Positions 32,726 through 40,359 of a stretch of 45,758 bases of DNA are shown piece after piece. Each line of letters begins with the position of its first letter. Within the stretch, counting starts at the first letter, position 1. This stretch comes from Thalassovita sp. (GTDB lineage: Bacteria; Pseudomonadota; Alphaproteobacteria; Rhodobacterales; Rhodobacteraceae), in the NCBI GenBank assembly GCA_029212905.1, contig JARGPB010000021.1:1-45758 (forward strand), written 5' to 3'. The position numbers and the translations under genes were made by a program. Under the pieces are notes generated by a model, which searched no databases, had not been told where the DNA came from, and was given only the letters and a program-made list of their open reading frames with translations.

Positions 32726-34600
32726 ATGTCAGACACAAGGGCGGGAACCGCCACAGAATTGAATGATCCGTTGGCAATAGAAATCGCCAATATTCGCAAA
32801 TCTCGCGGGCTGAATGGCGCACTTGACCTGCCAGATCTCGTGTCCGAGTCTTGGAAAAGATGTCTTTCAGACTATAATCTTCTTCCCGACAGTATTCCGC
32901 GTGCTGAGGTCCTGTCACATTCTGAATTGCGCCCGATCCTGGAGGAGCGCGAAGATTTTCTACGTATCGCTGAACCCGAAATCGAGCGCCTGTTCCAACG
33001 GCTGGTCGATAGTGAGTATCTGGTGTCGCTCGCGTCCTCTCAAGGGGCAATGCTGCTGTTCCGCTGCGATTATCAATACTTGGGCGAGTTGGCGGGATCA
33101 GGTGTTATTCCAGGTTCGATTTGGACTGAGGACAGGCAGGGAACCAATGGTATCGGAACCTGCTTGAGGGTGGGGAAATCAGTCTCTGTCGTCGGAACCG
33201 AGCATTATGGTGCCGCAACTCAAGACCTGACCTGCCTCACGGCGCCGGTTTTTGGGCGGAAGGGAGCTATAGAATGCGTTATTAACGTAACGACGGCTCG
33301 TAGCGCAGACATACGGATGAACCGTGTCGTACAAAGCATCGTCGAACGTGCGGCCCGCCGCATTGAGAACGGGCACTTTGGTCGACTTCACCGTCGTAAC
33401 CTGATGCTGCGCATTCTGGATAATGCAGAAAATTCCGACATGGCCGAAGAGGGCCAGATCGCGATTAGCGAAAGTGGGTTGATCCTAGAGGGGACATCCC
33501 AAGTTGCACGGTTGCTGAAACAGCCGGTAGATGAGTTGATTGGCACTTCGGCGACTGAGCTTTTTGAATTGGATACCGATTTATCCGAGATCCGCCCAGG
33601 TACGCCCATCATGCTCCAGTATGGAGGAAAGACACTTAGGGCGATGCTGAGCGTGCCCGAAACACGCAGGCAGTCGGCTGCTCTCCAGACTGGCAGTGCG
33701 CGGATGTCTCCAGCAACTCCTTGGGCCCTAAAGACGGTTGATCTGGTTAAAGAGGACTTGCGTATCAACCCGGTGCTAAGCCAGGCAATGGATCGCGCGC
33801 AACGTCTCTTGTCTTCGGGGTTACCTGTCGTCGTAACGGGCGAAACGGGGGCAGGCAAAACTAGTTTTGCCAAGGCGGTTGCGCGGCATTGTTTTGGTGA
33901 AGATACGAAAATTGTCTTTGTTGATTGTGCCGCACTCGAAGCGCGTAGCAATTTGTCATCCTTGTTCGAAAACCGTCTTCAAGGTCAACGATCCTGTCTT
34001 ATCATTGATCGGATCGACGAAATGAGCGAAGCACATCAATCAGTGTTACTGGGCCTGCTGGAAAGTGACAGGCAGGCGGCTGTGAACGGGATCGGCATGA
34101 TTGTGATCTCCACCCAGGAGCTCAGCGAACTGGTAAAAGAGAGCCGCCTGCGGCCCGATCTTCTGCACCGATTGAAGGGCGGGCAAATTGCGCTTCCCCC
34201 ATTGCGCAACGCACCGGATATAGAGCTGACCGTCCGTGATCTGTTTCGGATCGAGCGTGAGTTGCAAGAAAAGCCAGATTTGGAACTGGACGACGATGTG
34301 CGCTTGGTGTTGCAGCATTACCATTGGCCCGGCAACCTGCGGGAACTGCGCAATTCACTGCGTCACGCGATTGCCCTATCCGATGGAAAACTGGTCCGTC
34401 TGGACCAACTGCCACAGGATATAGTTGAGGAAATCGCACGTAAAGACCTGACCGCGCGGTCCCAGTCCGAAGCATCAAAAATCGAGGCAGCCCTGCGCTA
34501 TAACGGCGGCAACGTTTCCCTGACGGCGCGGTATCTGGGCATGTCGCGCGCGACGCTTTACCGGAAAATCCAAATCCAGAAGGCGCGCGAGGAAACCTGA
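32726..34600 (+). CDS. AcoR-like GAF/AAA+/Fis transcriptional regulator without GAFTGA loop
   Basis: 624-residue regulator with AcoR architecture. Residues about 65-215 are the GAF-like sensory part (SQGAMLLFRCDYQYLGE, WTEDRQGTNGIGTCLRVGK), about 235-310 a PAS-like segment, about 355-560 the AAA+ domain, and 585-620 a Fis-type helix-turn-helix (NGGNVSLTARYLGMSRATLYRK). Walker A is GETGAGKT (372-379). The sequence between it and Walker B is shortened: the ESELFGY…GAFTGA segment that contacts sigma-54 is missing. Walker B reads LIIDRID, with Arg429 where the catalytic Glu is expected. It is therefore unlikely to activate a sigma-54 promoter and probably works with sigma-70 or as a repressor. 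The palindrome at 31992 and its relatives are its likely sites. Confidence 0.85.
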   Translation: MSDTRAGTATELNDPLAIEIANIRKSRGLNGALDLPDLVSESWKRCLSDYNLLPDSIPRAEVLSHSELRPILEEREDFLRIAEPEIERLFQRLVDSEYLVSLASSQGAMLLFRCDYQYLGELAGSGVIPGSIWTEDRQGTNGIGTCLRVGKSVSVVGTEHYGAATQDLTCLTAPVFGRKGAIECVINVTTARSADIRMNRVVQSIVERAARRIENGHFGRLHRRNLMLRILDNAENSDMAEEGQIAISESGLILEGTSQVARLLKQPVDELIGTSATELFELDTDLSEIRPGTPIMLQYGGKTLRAMLSVPETRRQSAALQTGSARMSPATPWALKTVDLVKEDLRINPVLSQAMDRAQRLLSSGLPVVVTGETGAGKTSFAKAVARHCFGEDTKIVFVDCAALEARSNLSSLFENRLQGQRSCLIIDRIDEMSEAHQSVLLGLLESDRQAAVNGIGMIVISTQELSELVKESRLRPDLLHRLKGGQIALPPLRNAPDIELTVRDLFRIERELQEKPDLELDDDVRLVLQHYHWPGNLRELRNSLRHAIALSDGKLVRLDQLPQDIVEEIARKDLTARSQSEASKIEAALRYNGGNVSLTARYLGMSRATLYRKIQIQKAREET

Positions 34601-34606
34601 AGGTCA

Positions 34607-34630
34607 GGCCCGGGAACAGTGTCCCGGGCC
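34607..34630. terminator. Hairpin terminator between convergent regulator and SDR genes
   Basis: GGCCCGGGA (34607-34615) and TCCCGGGCC (34622-34630) form a perfect 9-bp GC-rich stem with a 6-nt loop, 7 bp after the regulator stop and 18 bp beyond the SDR stop on the other strand. No T run is present. Confidence 0.55.
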
Positions 34631-34647
34631 GACCAGGGGCCTGATGA

Positions 34648-35442
34648 TCAGCCCAGAGAAAACCCGCCATCCACGGCCAGCGCCTGGCCTGTGACATGGG
34701 GTGCGCAGGCCAGATACACGACCATCTGGCCCATGTCCTCGGGTGTTTGCGCCACGCCCTGCGGCAGGAAAATCTGCTGGTGACGTTTCCAGGATTCCTC
34801 TTCGGTTTCGCCGGGTTCTGCCCATTTGCCGGATAGGCCGGTTTCACCGCGCCACATGCCAGTGCCGACGATGCCGGGGCACAGGGCGTTCACGGTGATG
34901 CCTTCCTGGGCCACTTCCTTGGCCACGGCGTTACTAAAGCCGATGACACCGAATTTCGTAGCACTGTAATGCGACAGGGCGGGGAAACCGACCTTGCCAG
35001 CGATCGAGGCGGTGTTAATGATCCGGCCGTATTTCTGTTTGCGCATCAGGGCCACTTCGGCCTGGGTGCACAGGAAAACGCCGCGCAGGTTGATGTTAAT
35101 GCAATCGTCCCACTGATCGACGGTCAGTTCTTCGATTCCGCCCAAGCTGACGACGCCCGCATTGTTCATTGCGATGTCCAGCCGACCGAATTGCTTTTCC
35201 ACGGCGTCGACCATTGCCGTAACACTCTCCGGTTTGCGGACGTCAACTTGCAACGCCGCAGTGCGACGCCCCAGTTTCGACACCGCATCAGCGCCTGCTT
35301 CTGCCAGCTCTTTCGTGTAATCGGCGATCACGACATCAGCACCGGCCTCGGCCAGGCTGGTGGCAATGCCCAGCCCGATACCCCGTCCGCCACCAGTTAC
35401 CATGGCGATGCGGCCTTCTAGTGAAAATTGAGAATTTGTCAT
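34648..35442 (-). CDS. Short-chain dehydrogenase/reductase
   Basis: 264-residue classical SDR. The cofactor motif TGGGRGIG is at 16-23, NNAG at about 92-95, and the catalytic Ser and YSATK lie in ASIAGKVGFPALSHYSATK. An Asp after the second strand (VVIADYT) suggests NAD(H). The C-terminal HVTGQALAVDGGFSLG is typical. It is encoded leftwards, convergent with the regulator and divergent from the riboflavin kinase gene, with a TGTC-N8-GACA site in the shared promoter region. It may oxidise the cyclic alcohol that the pathway starts from, alongside the Zn-alcohol dehydrogenase at 21812. Resemblance to acetoin/sorbitol-type SDRs is general and does not fix a substrate. Confidence 0.85.
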   Translation of the reverse strand: MTNSQFSLEGRIAMVTGGGRGIGLGIATSLAEAGADVVIADYTKELAEAGADAVSKLGRRTAALQVDVRKPESVTAMVDAVEKQFGRLDIAMNNAGVVSLGGIEELTVDQWDDCININLRGVFLCTQAEVALMRKQKYGRIINTASIAGKVGFPALSHYSATKFGVIGFSNAVAKEVAQEGITVNALCPGIVGTGMWRGETGLSGKWAEPGETEEESWKRHQQIFLPQGVAQTPEDMGQMVVYLACAPHVTGQALAVDGGFSLG

Positions 35443-35542
35443 TTTGTCCTCCCTGACTGTGTTCAGGGCCCAGAAAAGGGCTCTTCAGCTTATGCTGACC
35501 ATGAATGCCTCTTGTGGGACAATTGGCTCAATCGCTTCACTG

Positions 35543-35622
35543 GACAGGGCACCCCCTGTCACATCAAAGACAGGCTGAGATTTCCCTTTGATTGGGTGCC
35601 GTCTCAAAAGGCACAATTGTGC
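35543..35622. promoter_or_regulatory. TGTC-N8-GACA site and flanking inverted repeats, SDR / riboflavin kinase promoter region
   Basis: In the 271-bp divergent gap, TGTCACATCAAAGACA (35557-35572) keeps both half-sites of the shared pattern. GACAGGG (35543-35549) pairs with CCCTGTC (35554-35560), so GACAGG-type half-sites occur three times within 32 bp. GCACAATTGTGC (35611-35622) is a separate perfect 12-bp palindrome. The cluster could control both the SDR and the kinase gene. Confidence 0.5.
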
Positions 35623-35713
35623 GGGCAGGTCACGCCGATTAGACTCTCAGAGCTATACAGTGTGGGCATTCGGCAGTCGTGCCATTCCGTAAAATCCGAC
35701 GTGGTAGACAGAC

Positions 35714-36100
35714 ATGACTAAATTAGAACTCCCGGTCCGGATTCGTGGCGTTGTGGCACATGGCGACAAGCGGGGCAGAGGCTTGGGGTTCCCCACCGCG
35801 AATTTAATCAGCGGCATTCCGGTTGGTCTCGACAATGGTGTTTATGCTTCGGAAACAGTGATCCTGGGCGATATGTCAAAAACCTATGCTTCTGTGACGT
35901 CTTTTGGTACCCGCCCAACCTTTGACGGTGCTGACAGACGTATCGAAACACATATTTTAGATTTCCACGAGGACATCTACGACCGGGAAATCGAAGTATC
36001 TCTCTTGGTCTTTTTGCGACCGGAAAGACGGTTTGCGTCAGTCAAGGATCTGGTCGCAGCTATGCGGGGCGATATAATTGCCACCCGTTCGCGAACATGA
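35714..36100 (+). CDS. Stand-alone riboflavin kinase domain (RibF C-terminal half only)
   Basis: 128-residue protein that matches only the flavokinase half of bacterial RibF. The N-terminal RIRGVVAHGDKRGRGLGFPTANL is the ATP/riboflavin loop with the PTAN motif (core: GRGLGFPTANL). GVYASETVIL, TSFGTRPTFDG and ETHILDFHEDIYDREIEV with FLRPERRFASVKDLVAAM complete the fold, including the Glu of ETHILDF. The FMN adenylyltransferase half is absent and no frame for it is found upstream. Such an enzyme would make FMN but not FAD. No strong ribosome binding site is seen. In this neighbourhood (RibB, two flavin reductases, an FMN-dependent oxygenase) a dedicated FMN-supply role is likely. CTP-dependent archaeal kinases are unrelated. 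Confidence 0.85.
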   Translation: MTKLELPVRIRGVVAHGDKRGRGLGFPTANLISGIPVGLDNGVYASETVILGDMSKTYASVTSFGTRPTFDGADRRIETHILDFHEDIYDREIEVSLLVFLRPERRFASVKDLVAAMRGDIIATRSRT

Positions 36101-36140
36101 TCTTGAGCACGTGCCACATCTTTAGTCGGGTTCTGCACAA

Positions 36141-36184
36141 TGCCCCTACTTTGCGCGAATTCGCGTTTTTGTGTAGTAGGGGCA
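36141..36184. terminator. Nested inverted repeats between convergent genes
   Basis: TGCCCCTACT (36141-36150) pairs with AGTAGGGGCA (36175-36184). Inside lies CGCGAATTCGCG (36154-36165), a perfect palindrome followed by TTTTT. The inner hairpin plus T run could terminate the riboflavin kinase transcript and the outer stem the DctM transcript from the other side. It could also be a small mobile repeat. The gap 36101-36264 holds no gene. Confidence 0.5.
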
Positions 36185-36264
36185 CTGTTTCGTATGCAGA
36201 TGTCACTGATGTTTCGCGCAGCTTGGAAAACTACGGATCAAGGGCTGCCATATTTAACCCTTCC

Positions 36265-37740
36265 CTAGTTGAGCAGAATCCGTGGCAGCCAAAGTGCGAT
36301 GTCAGGGAAAATCATGACCAACACCAACGCCAGAATCTGAAGTCCGACAAATGGGATGATCCCACGATATATTTGCTGGATTTTGATTTCAGGCGGTGCG
36401 ACCGCTTTCATATAGAACAAGGCAAACCCGAAAGGCGGCGTGAGGAACGATGTCTGTAGATTGACAGCCAATAGGATGGCGAACCAATAGACGACTTCAG
36501 ACGACGCCACGTGATCGCCGAAGTCCAATCCATTGATGATTGGGGCAAACACCGGCAACACGATCAAAGTAATCTCGATCCAGTCGAGAAAGAACCCGAG
36601 TAAAAACACGACTCCCATGATCATGAACAACTGGCCCCAAGGCCCAAAACCCAGGTGCGCGATGAAAGACTCGACCTGCGCCTCGCCCCCCAGGGCGCGG
36701 AACATGTACGAGAACAATGTAGCGCCAACAAAAAGCCCAAAGACCATACCATTGGTCAGACCCGTTGAGATCATGACATCCCAGACAACACGACCGAAGT
36801 GTTTTATGTCCGCGACGCCCCCCCTGCCTGTTGGGTGATCATCGATGCTTGCGGCAGCTTCGCCGTCAAAATGAAACTCTGGGACCCCGATTGCAGGCAA
36901 CAGCACAAGGTTGATAAATGCAAGGATGAGCGCCCCCATCGCACCTACACCAGCGGCCTCTGTTGGCGTCGCGATGCCACCAAGAATTGAACCCAAAACA
37001 CAGGCAATCAGGAACACTGGCGGTAGAAACGACCTGAATAACATCAGCCAGTATTGGCCTGTGGACTTGGGTCCAAGTTCAGCAGGCAGTTTCGGCGCAA
37101 TGCTTGGGCGCAATATCGAAATCACAATGATGTAAGCGACATACAGACCGGCCAGCATGAAGCCGGGGATGATCGCGGCGACAAAGAGGTTCCCAACCGA
37201 GCGCGACAGAAGATCCCCCATGATGACCAGCATGATCGAGGGCGGAATAAGAATTCCAAGTGTCCCAGAAGACGCGATCGTACCTGTCGCCAACTGAGGA
37301 GAGTACCCACGTTGTAACATGATCGGCAGAGCAAGCAGGCTCATCATCACAACCGATGCGCCGATAATCCCCGTCGTTGCGGCAAGGATTGTGCCCATCA
37401 GGGTAACGGACAGGGCAAGCCCTCCGGGGACACGACGCAACAGAACCTGAAGACAGTTCAAAAGATCCCGCGCCACGCCTGATTTTTCCAACATAACCCC
37501 CATGAAGATGAACATGGGAACGGCGGTTAAAATAAGGCTTTCGGCAATGGATCCGTAGATCCGCGATGGCAGCGTTCCAAACTGCGGCAGGTCAAACAGC
37601 CATGGGTCGACGAAATACGCCAGGAAACCAAATCCCATGCCGATGCCGCCAAGCACAAAGGCGACTGGGAAGCCTGTAAATAGGAGTACCGCGAGCGACG
37701 CAAACATCAGTGCAGGCAGGTAGGGCGCTATCCACTCCAT
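36265..37740 (-). CDS. dctM: TRAP transporter large permease (DctM), 2-oxoacid/mannitol/chloroaromatic type
   Basis: 491-residue membrane protein of the TRAP large-subunit family. It has about 12 hydrophobic helices with family stretches such as TGIIGASVVMMSLLALPIML, GTIASSGTLGILIPPSIMLV and FLTPPFGFALFYMKAVAPPEIK. It is longer than ordinary DctM (about 425) because of a polar insert around residues 285-325 (PEFHFDGEAAASIDDHPTGR…). That insert is typical of the subgroup linked to mannitol/chloroaromatic or 2-oxoacid uptake. It follows DctQ by 2 bp and is the last gene of the leftward operon. With DctP and DctQ it makes a complete importer. Confidence 0.9.
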   Translation of the reverse strand: MEWIAPYLPALMFASLAVLLFTGFPVAFVLGGIGMGFGFLAYFVDPWLFDLPQFGTLPSRIYGSIAESLILTAVPMFIFMGVMLEKSGVARDLLNCLQVLLRRVPGGLALSVTLMGTILAATTGIIGASVVMMSLLALPIMLQRGYSPQLATGTIASSGTLGILIPPSIMLVIMGDLLSRSVGNLFVAAIIPGFMLAGLYVAYIIVISILRPSIAPKLPAELGPKSTGQYWLMLFRSFLPPVFLIACVLGSILGGIATPTEAAGVGAMGALILAFINLVLLPAIGVPEFHFDGEAAASIDDHPTGRGGVADIKHFGRVVWDVMISTGLTNGMVFGLFVGATLFSYMFRALGGEAQVESFIAHLGFGPWGQLFMIMGVVFLLGFFLDWIEITLIVLPVFAPIINGLDFGDHVASSEVVYWFAILLAVNLQTSFLTPPFGFALFYMKAVAPPEIKIQQIYRGIIPFVGLQILALVLVMIFPDIALWLPRILLN

Positions 37741-37742
37741 GA

Positions 37743-38303
37743 TCAGTTAACTCCGAATGGGTCGGTGGTTTTTCCATCTCGGGTGGTCCCGAGGTAAGCC
37801 GCCAAAGATTTGATGAATTGAGAGATTGCAGCAGCAGCCAGCAGAACGAACATCAAGAAAAGAGCCGTTTTTAGGATCCAGACATTCGAAAGGCCCAGTA
37901 CCGACTTTGAAGACTCGTCATTCAGAAACGATGTGAGTGCGTATTGTCCCGTGTACCAGATACCCAAGAGCGAAAACGACAGTAGAAAAAATATCGCACC
38001 TATCATTTCGATAACAAGGCGGGTTCGCGCGCTAAACATCGAACTGACAAGGTCAATCCTGACATGGGAATTTTTCGTATAGGCCCAGCCAATCATGAAC
38101 GTGAACAGAAAGGTATGAAACCAGTATTCGGCTTCTTGCAACTGTGTGGAGTTCAAACCGAATGGTTTTGGAGCACCCAGGTATCTTGTCACGACGTCAA
38201 CACAGACTGTGATGACAAGCACCAGGCCACTTATCGCGCCCAGCTTAGCGATCGCGGCCAGCACTTGGTCCAGCGTATCACTTATTGTTAAGAGCAATCT
38301 CAT
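37743..38303 (-). CDS. dctQ: TRAP transporter small permease (DctQ)
   Basis: 186-residue membrane protein with four hydrophobic helices as expected for DctQ. The conserved second-helix region LQEAEYWFHTFLFTFMIGWAY and the following VRIDLVSSMFSARTR are visible (only their cores are quoted). It lies between DctP and DctM in the leftward operon, 2 bp upstream of DctM. It bridges the receptor and the large permease. No unusual feature apart from a fairly long C-terminal tail (SLAAYLGTTRDGKTTDPFG). Confidence 0.85.
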   Translation of the reverse strand: MRLLLTISDTLDQVLAAIAKLGAISGLVLVITVCVDVVTRYLGAPKPFGLNSTQLQEAEYWFHTFLFTFMIGWAYTKNSHVRIDLVSSMFSARTRLVIEMIGAIFFLLSFSLLGIWYTGQYALTSFLNDESSKSVLGLSNVWILKTALFLMFVLLAAAAISQFIKSLAAYLGTTRDGKTTDPFGVN

Positions 38304-38380
38304 GACGGCGCCCTCCCTCCAGGTCTACGCGCGCCAACTTCGCAAAAGGCCGCGCGATTATTCGAAATGACATATCGAAA

Positions 38381-38408
38381 TGCCCACCCAAAATACCTTG
38401 GGTGGGCA
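38381..38408 (-). other. Hairpin between dctP and dctQ
   Basis: TGCCCACCCAA (38381-38391) and TTGGGTGGGCA (38398-38408) form a perfect 11-bp stem with a 6-nt loop directly after the dctP stop on the minus strand. In TRAP operons such hairpins probably stabilise receptor mRNA or reduce read-through to the membrane genes. Confidence 0.6.
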
Positions 38409-38424
38409 CCGATAGATTGAAGGT

Positions 38425-39462
38425 TTACTTCAGGTAGCCGACGTCGCCCCAAGTTTTGTACTCGGCGCGGAAGGCCGACAGGGACTCCCAAGCCGCCTTG
38501 AACTCGGCGTCTGCCGCGGCCTCTTCGGCGACAACTTCGTCCCATGCGGCCTTGAATGCCCCCAGCATTTCGGGCGACCAAGTGTGGACGATCGCACCCT
38601 TCGATTCCAGTTCGGCAATCGCGGCCCCTTGGATGGCTTCGCCTTCGGCCAGTCCGGTGGCGATGTTCGCACGGCAGGCCATCTTGATCAGGGTTTGCTG
38701 CGACTCGCTCATCGCGTCCCACTTGTCCTTGTTGATGATGAAATCAAGCATGGTGCTTTGCTGGTGCCAGCCGGGGAAGTAGTAGTGCTTTGCGACCTGG
38801 TAGAAGCCCAGTTTCAGGTCGATTGCCGGCATTGAAAATTCGGCCGCATCAATCGTACCGCGTTCCAGGGCCGGGAACACATCACCGCCGCCCAGCAATT
38901 GGGTGTCTACACCCAGCTTTTGCATAACTTTGCTGCCCAGCCCGAAGATACGCATTTTCATGCCTTCGAATTGTTCCACGGACGTGATTTCATCACGGAA
39001 CCAGCCGCCAGCCTCGGGCGCAAGAATGCCGCACAGCTCAGAGTGGATGTTATGTTTTTCATAGGCGCGGTTCAGAAACTCTTCGCCGCCTTTGAATTGC
39101 AGCCACGCCAGGTATTCACCGGCGCCGGGTCCAAACGGAACGGACGAGGTCACGCCCAGAACAGGCTCTTTCGACTGCCAGAAACCAGGCGCGGCCCAGC
39201 CTGCATCGACCGATCCATTGCTGACGGCATCGAAAATTTCCAACGAGGGCACCAAGGCGTTCGGTTCAAACAGTTTGACCTGAATATCCCCGCCAGACGC
39301 CGTGTTAAGATTGGTTTCGAGGTTTTTGGCCAGCGAGCCAAGTTGCACAAGGCTCAAGGGATAGGCCGAAGCAATTTTCAGGCGGACTGCATCAGCTTGT
39401 GCGGCCATACCGGACGCAGCAAAAGCCGCCGCGGCAAGAGTCGTTGTAAGGGCGAATTTCAT
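38425..39462 (-). CDS. dctP: TRAP transporter solute receptor (DctP/TakP-like)
   Basis: 345-residue periplasmic receptor. The N terminus MKFALTTTLAAAAFAASGMAAQA is a Sec signal peptide. The start at 39462 has GGAGGAG upstream on the minus strand; the longer frame to 39513 is rejected. The segment FGLGSKVMQKLGVDTQLLGGGDVFPALERGTIDAAEF and the following KLGFYQVAKHYYFPGW (cores quoted) resemble the TakP-type receptors that bind 2-oxoacids, and those of the mannitol/chloroaromatic group. The strictly conserved receptor Arg is probably the one in GMKMRIFG. It is the fourth gene of the leftward operon. The ligand is likely a carboxylate but unknown. Confidence 0.85.
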   Translation of the reverse strand: MKFALTTTLAAAAFAASGMAAQADAVRLKIASAYPLSLVQLGSLAKNLETNLNTASGGDIQVKLFEPNALVPSLEIFDAVSNGSVDAGWAAPGFWQSKEPVLGVTSSVPFGPGAGEYLAWLQFKGGEEFLNRAYEKHNIHSELCGILAPEAGGWFRDEITSVEQFEGMKMRIFGLGSKVMQKLGVDTQLLGGGDVFPALERGTIDAAEFSMPAIDLKLGFYQVAKHYYFPGWHQQSTMLDFIINKDKWDAMSESQQTLIKMACRANIATGLAEGEAIQGAAIAELESKGAIVHTWSPEMLGAFKAAWDEVVAEEAAADAEFKAAWESLSAFRAEYKTWGDVGYLK

Positions 39463-39572
39463 ATAGTTTCTCCTCCGTTGATTGCCGGTGACCCGGCTGC
39501 TTTCCAATCGCAATTGCGGGATGGATCATTTGCATGCGCTGGCAGTTGCTATTCGTGTGCCATTGCACGTTT

Positions 39573-40358
39573 TTAGTGAATGTGTGTTCCCCCATTCACA
39601 TCGACCGTCGCGCCAGTGACAAAGGCGGACATGTCAGATGCCAGGAACAGGCAGGCATTAGCGGCATCAAGCGGCCGACCAGCTTTCTTGAGTGGGATCG
39701 CGTCAATGATGCCCGCAAGACGGGTTTCATCCAGCACATCCAGCATCGACGTTTCGATCATTGCGGGGCAAATCACATTCGCACGAATCCCCTGTGGCCC
39801 GAATTCGCGGGCGATCGTCCGGGTCAGGCTGATGACCCCGCCTTTTGAGGCCGCGTAATGGGGCCCGCCGACCAACCCGCCACCGCGCTGAGCAGCAGAG
39901 GACGCAAGGTTCACAATAGTGCCGGATTGCTTTTCGACGAAAACCCGAATGGCGCTTTGGCAAATGTTGAATGCGCCCTTCAGGTTCACGCCGATCATCT
40001 GGTCGAACTCATCAGACGGAATGGAAAGCATCCCTTTCCCGTTCACGATGGCGGCTGAATTGACCAGGCAGTCGATGGTTCCGAAACGGTCCACCGCCGC
40101 CTTGATCGCGGCATTGCAGCTTTCAGGGGACTGAATATCGACCTGCACGCCCAGAACGTCCGCGGTGATACCTGTGTTCGTTTCGATTTCCTGCGCGATC
40201 CCCTTGGCGACGTCATCGTTCATGGCGATATCAAGCGCGACAATCTTTGCGCCATGACGTGCAAACAGCTCTGCCGTGGCATAGCCAATACCACGCAGCG
40301 AGGATGCGCCGACGATGACACAGACTTTGTTCTGCAAAAGTTGCAAGTTTTGATTCAT
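39573..40358 (-). CDS. Short-chain dehydrogenase/reductase
   Basis: 261-residue classical SDR. The cofactor region reads VGASSLRGIGYATAE (TGxxxGxG with Val for Thr and an inserted residue). NSAA stands in place of NNAG, and the catalytic Tyr/Lys are in HYAASKGG. An Asp after the second strand (IVALDIA) suggests NAD(H). The C-terminal AFVTGATVDVNGGTHIH is typical. Its start lies 1 bp from the CoA-transferase stop, so the two are coupled. In the leftward operon it may oxidise a hydroxy group of the imported compound or of its CoA ester. The substrate is not evident. Confidence 0.85.
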   Translation of the reverse strand: MNQNLQLLQNKVCVIVGASSLRGIGYATAELFARHGAKIVALDIAMNDDVAKGIAQEIETNTGITADVLGVQVDIQSPESCNAAIKAAVDRFGTIDCLVNSAAIVNGKGMLSIPSDEFDQMIGVNLKGAFNICQSAIRVFVEKQSGTIVNLASSAAQRGGGLVGGPHYAASKGGVISLTRTIAREFGPQGIRANVICPAMIETSMLDVLDETRLAGIIDAIPLKKAGRPLDAANACLFLASDMSAFVTGATVDVNGGTHIH

Positions 40359-40359
40359 A

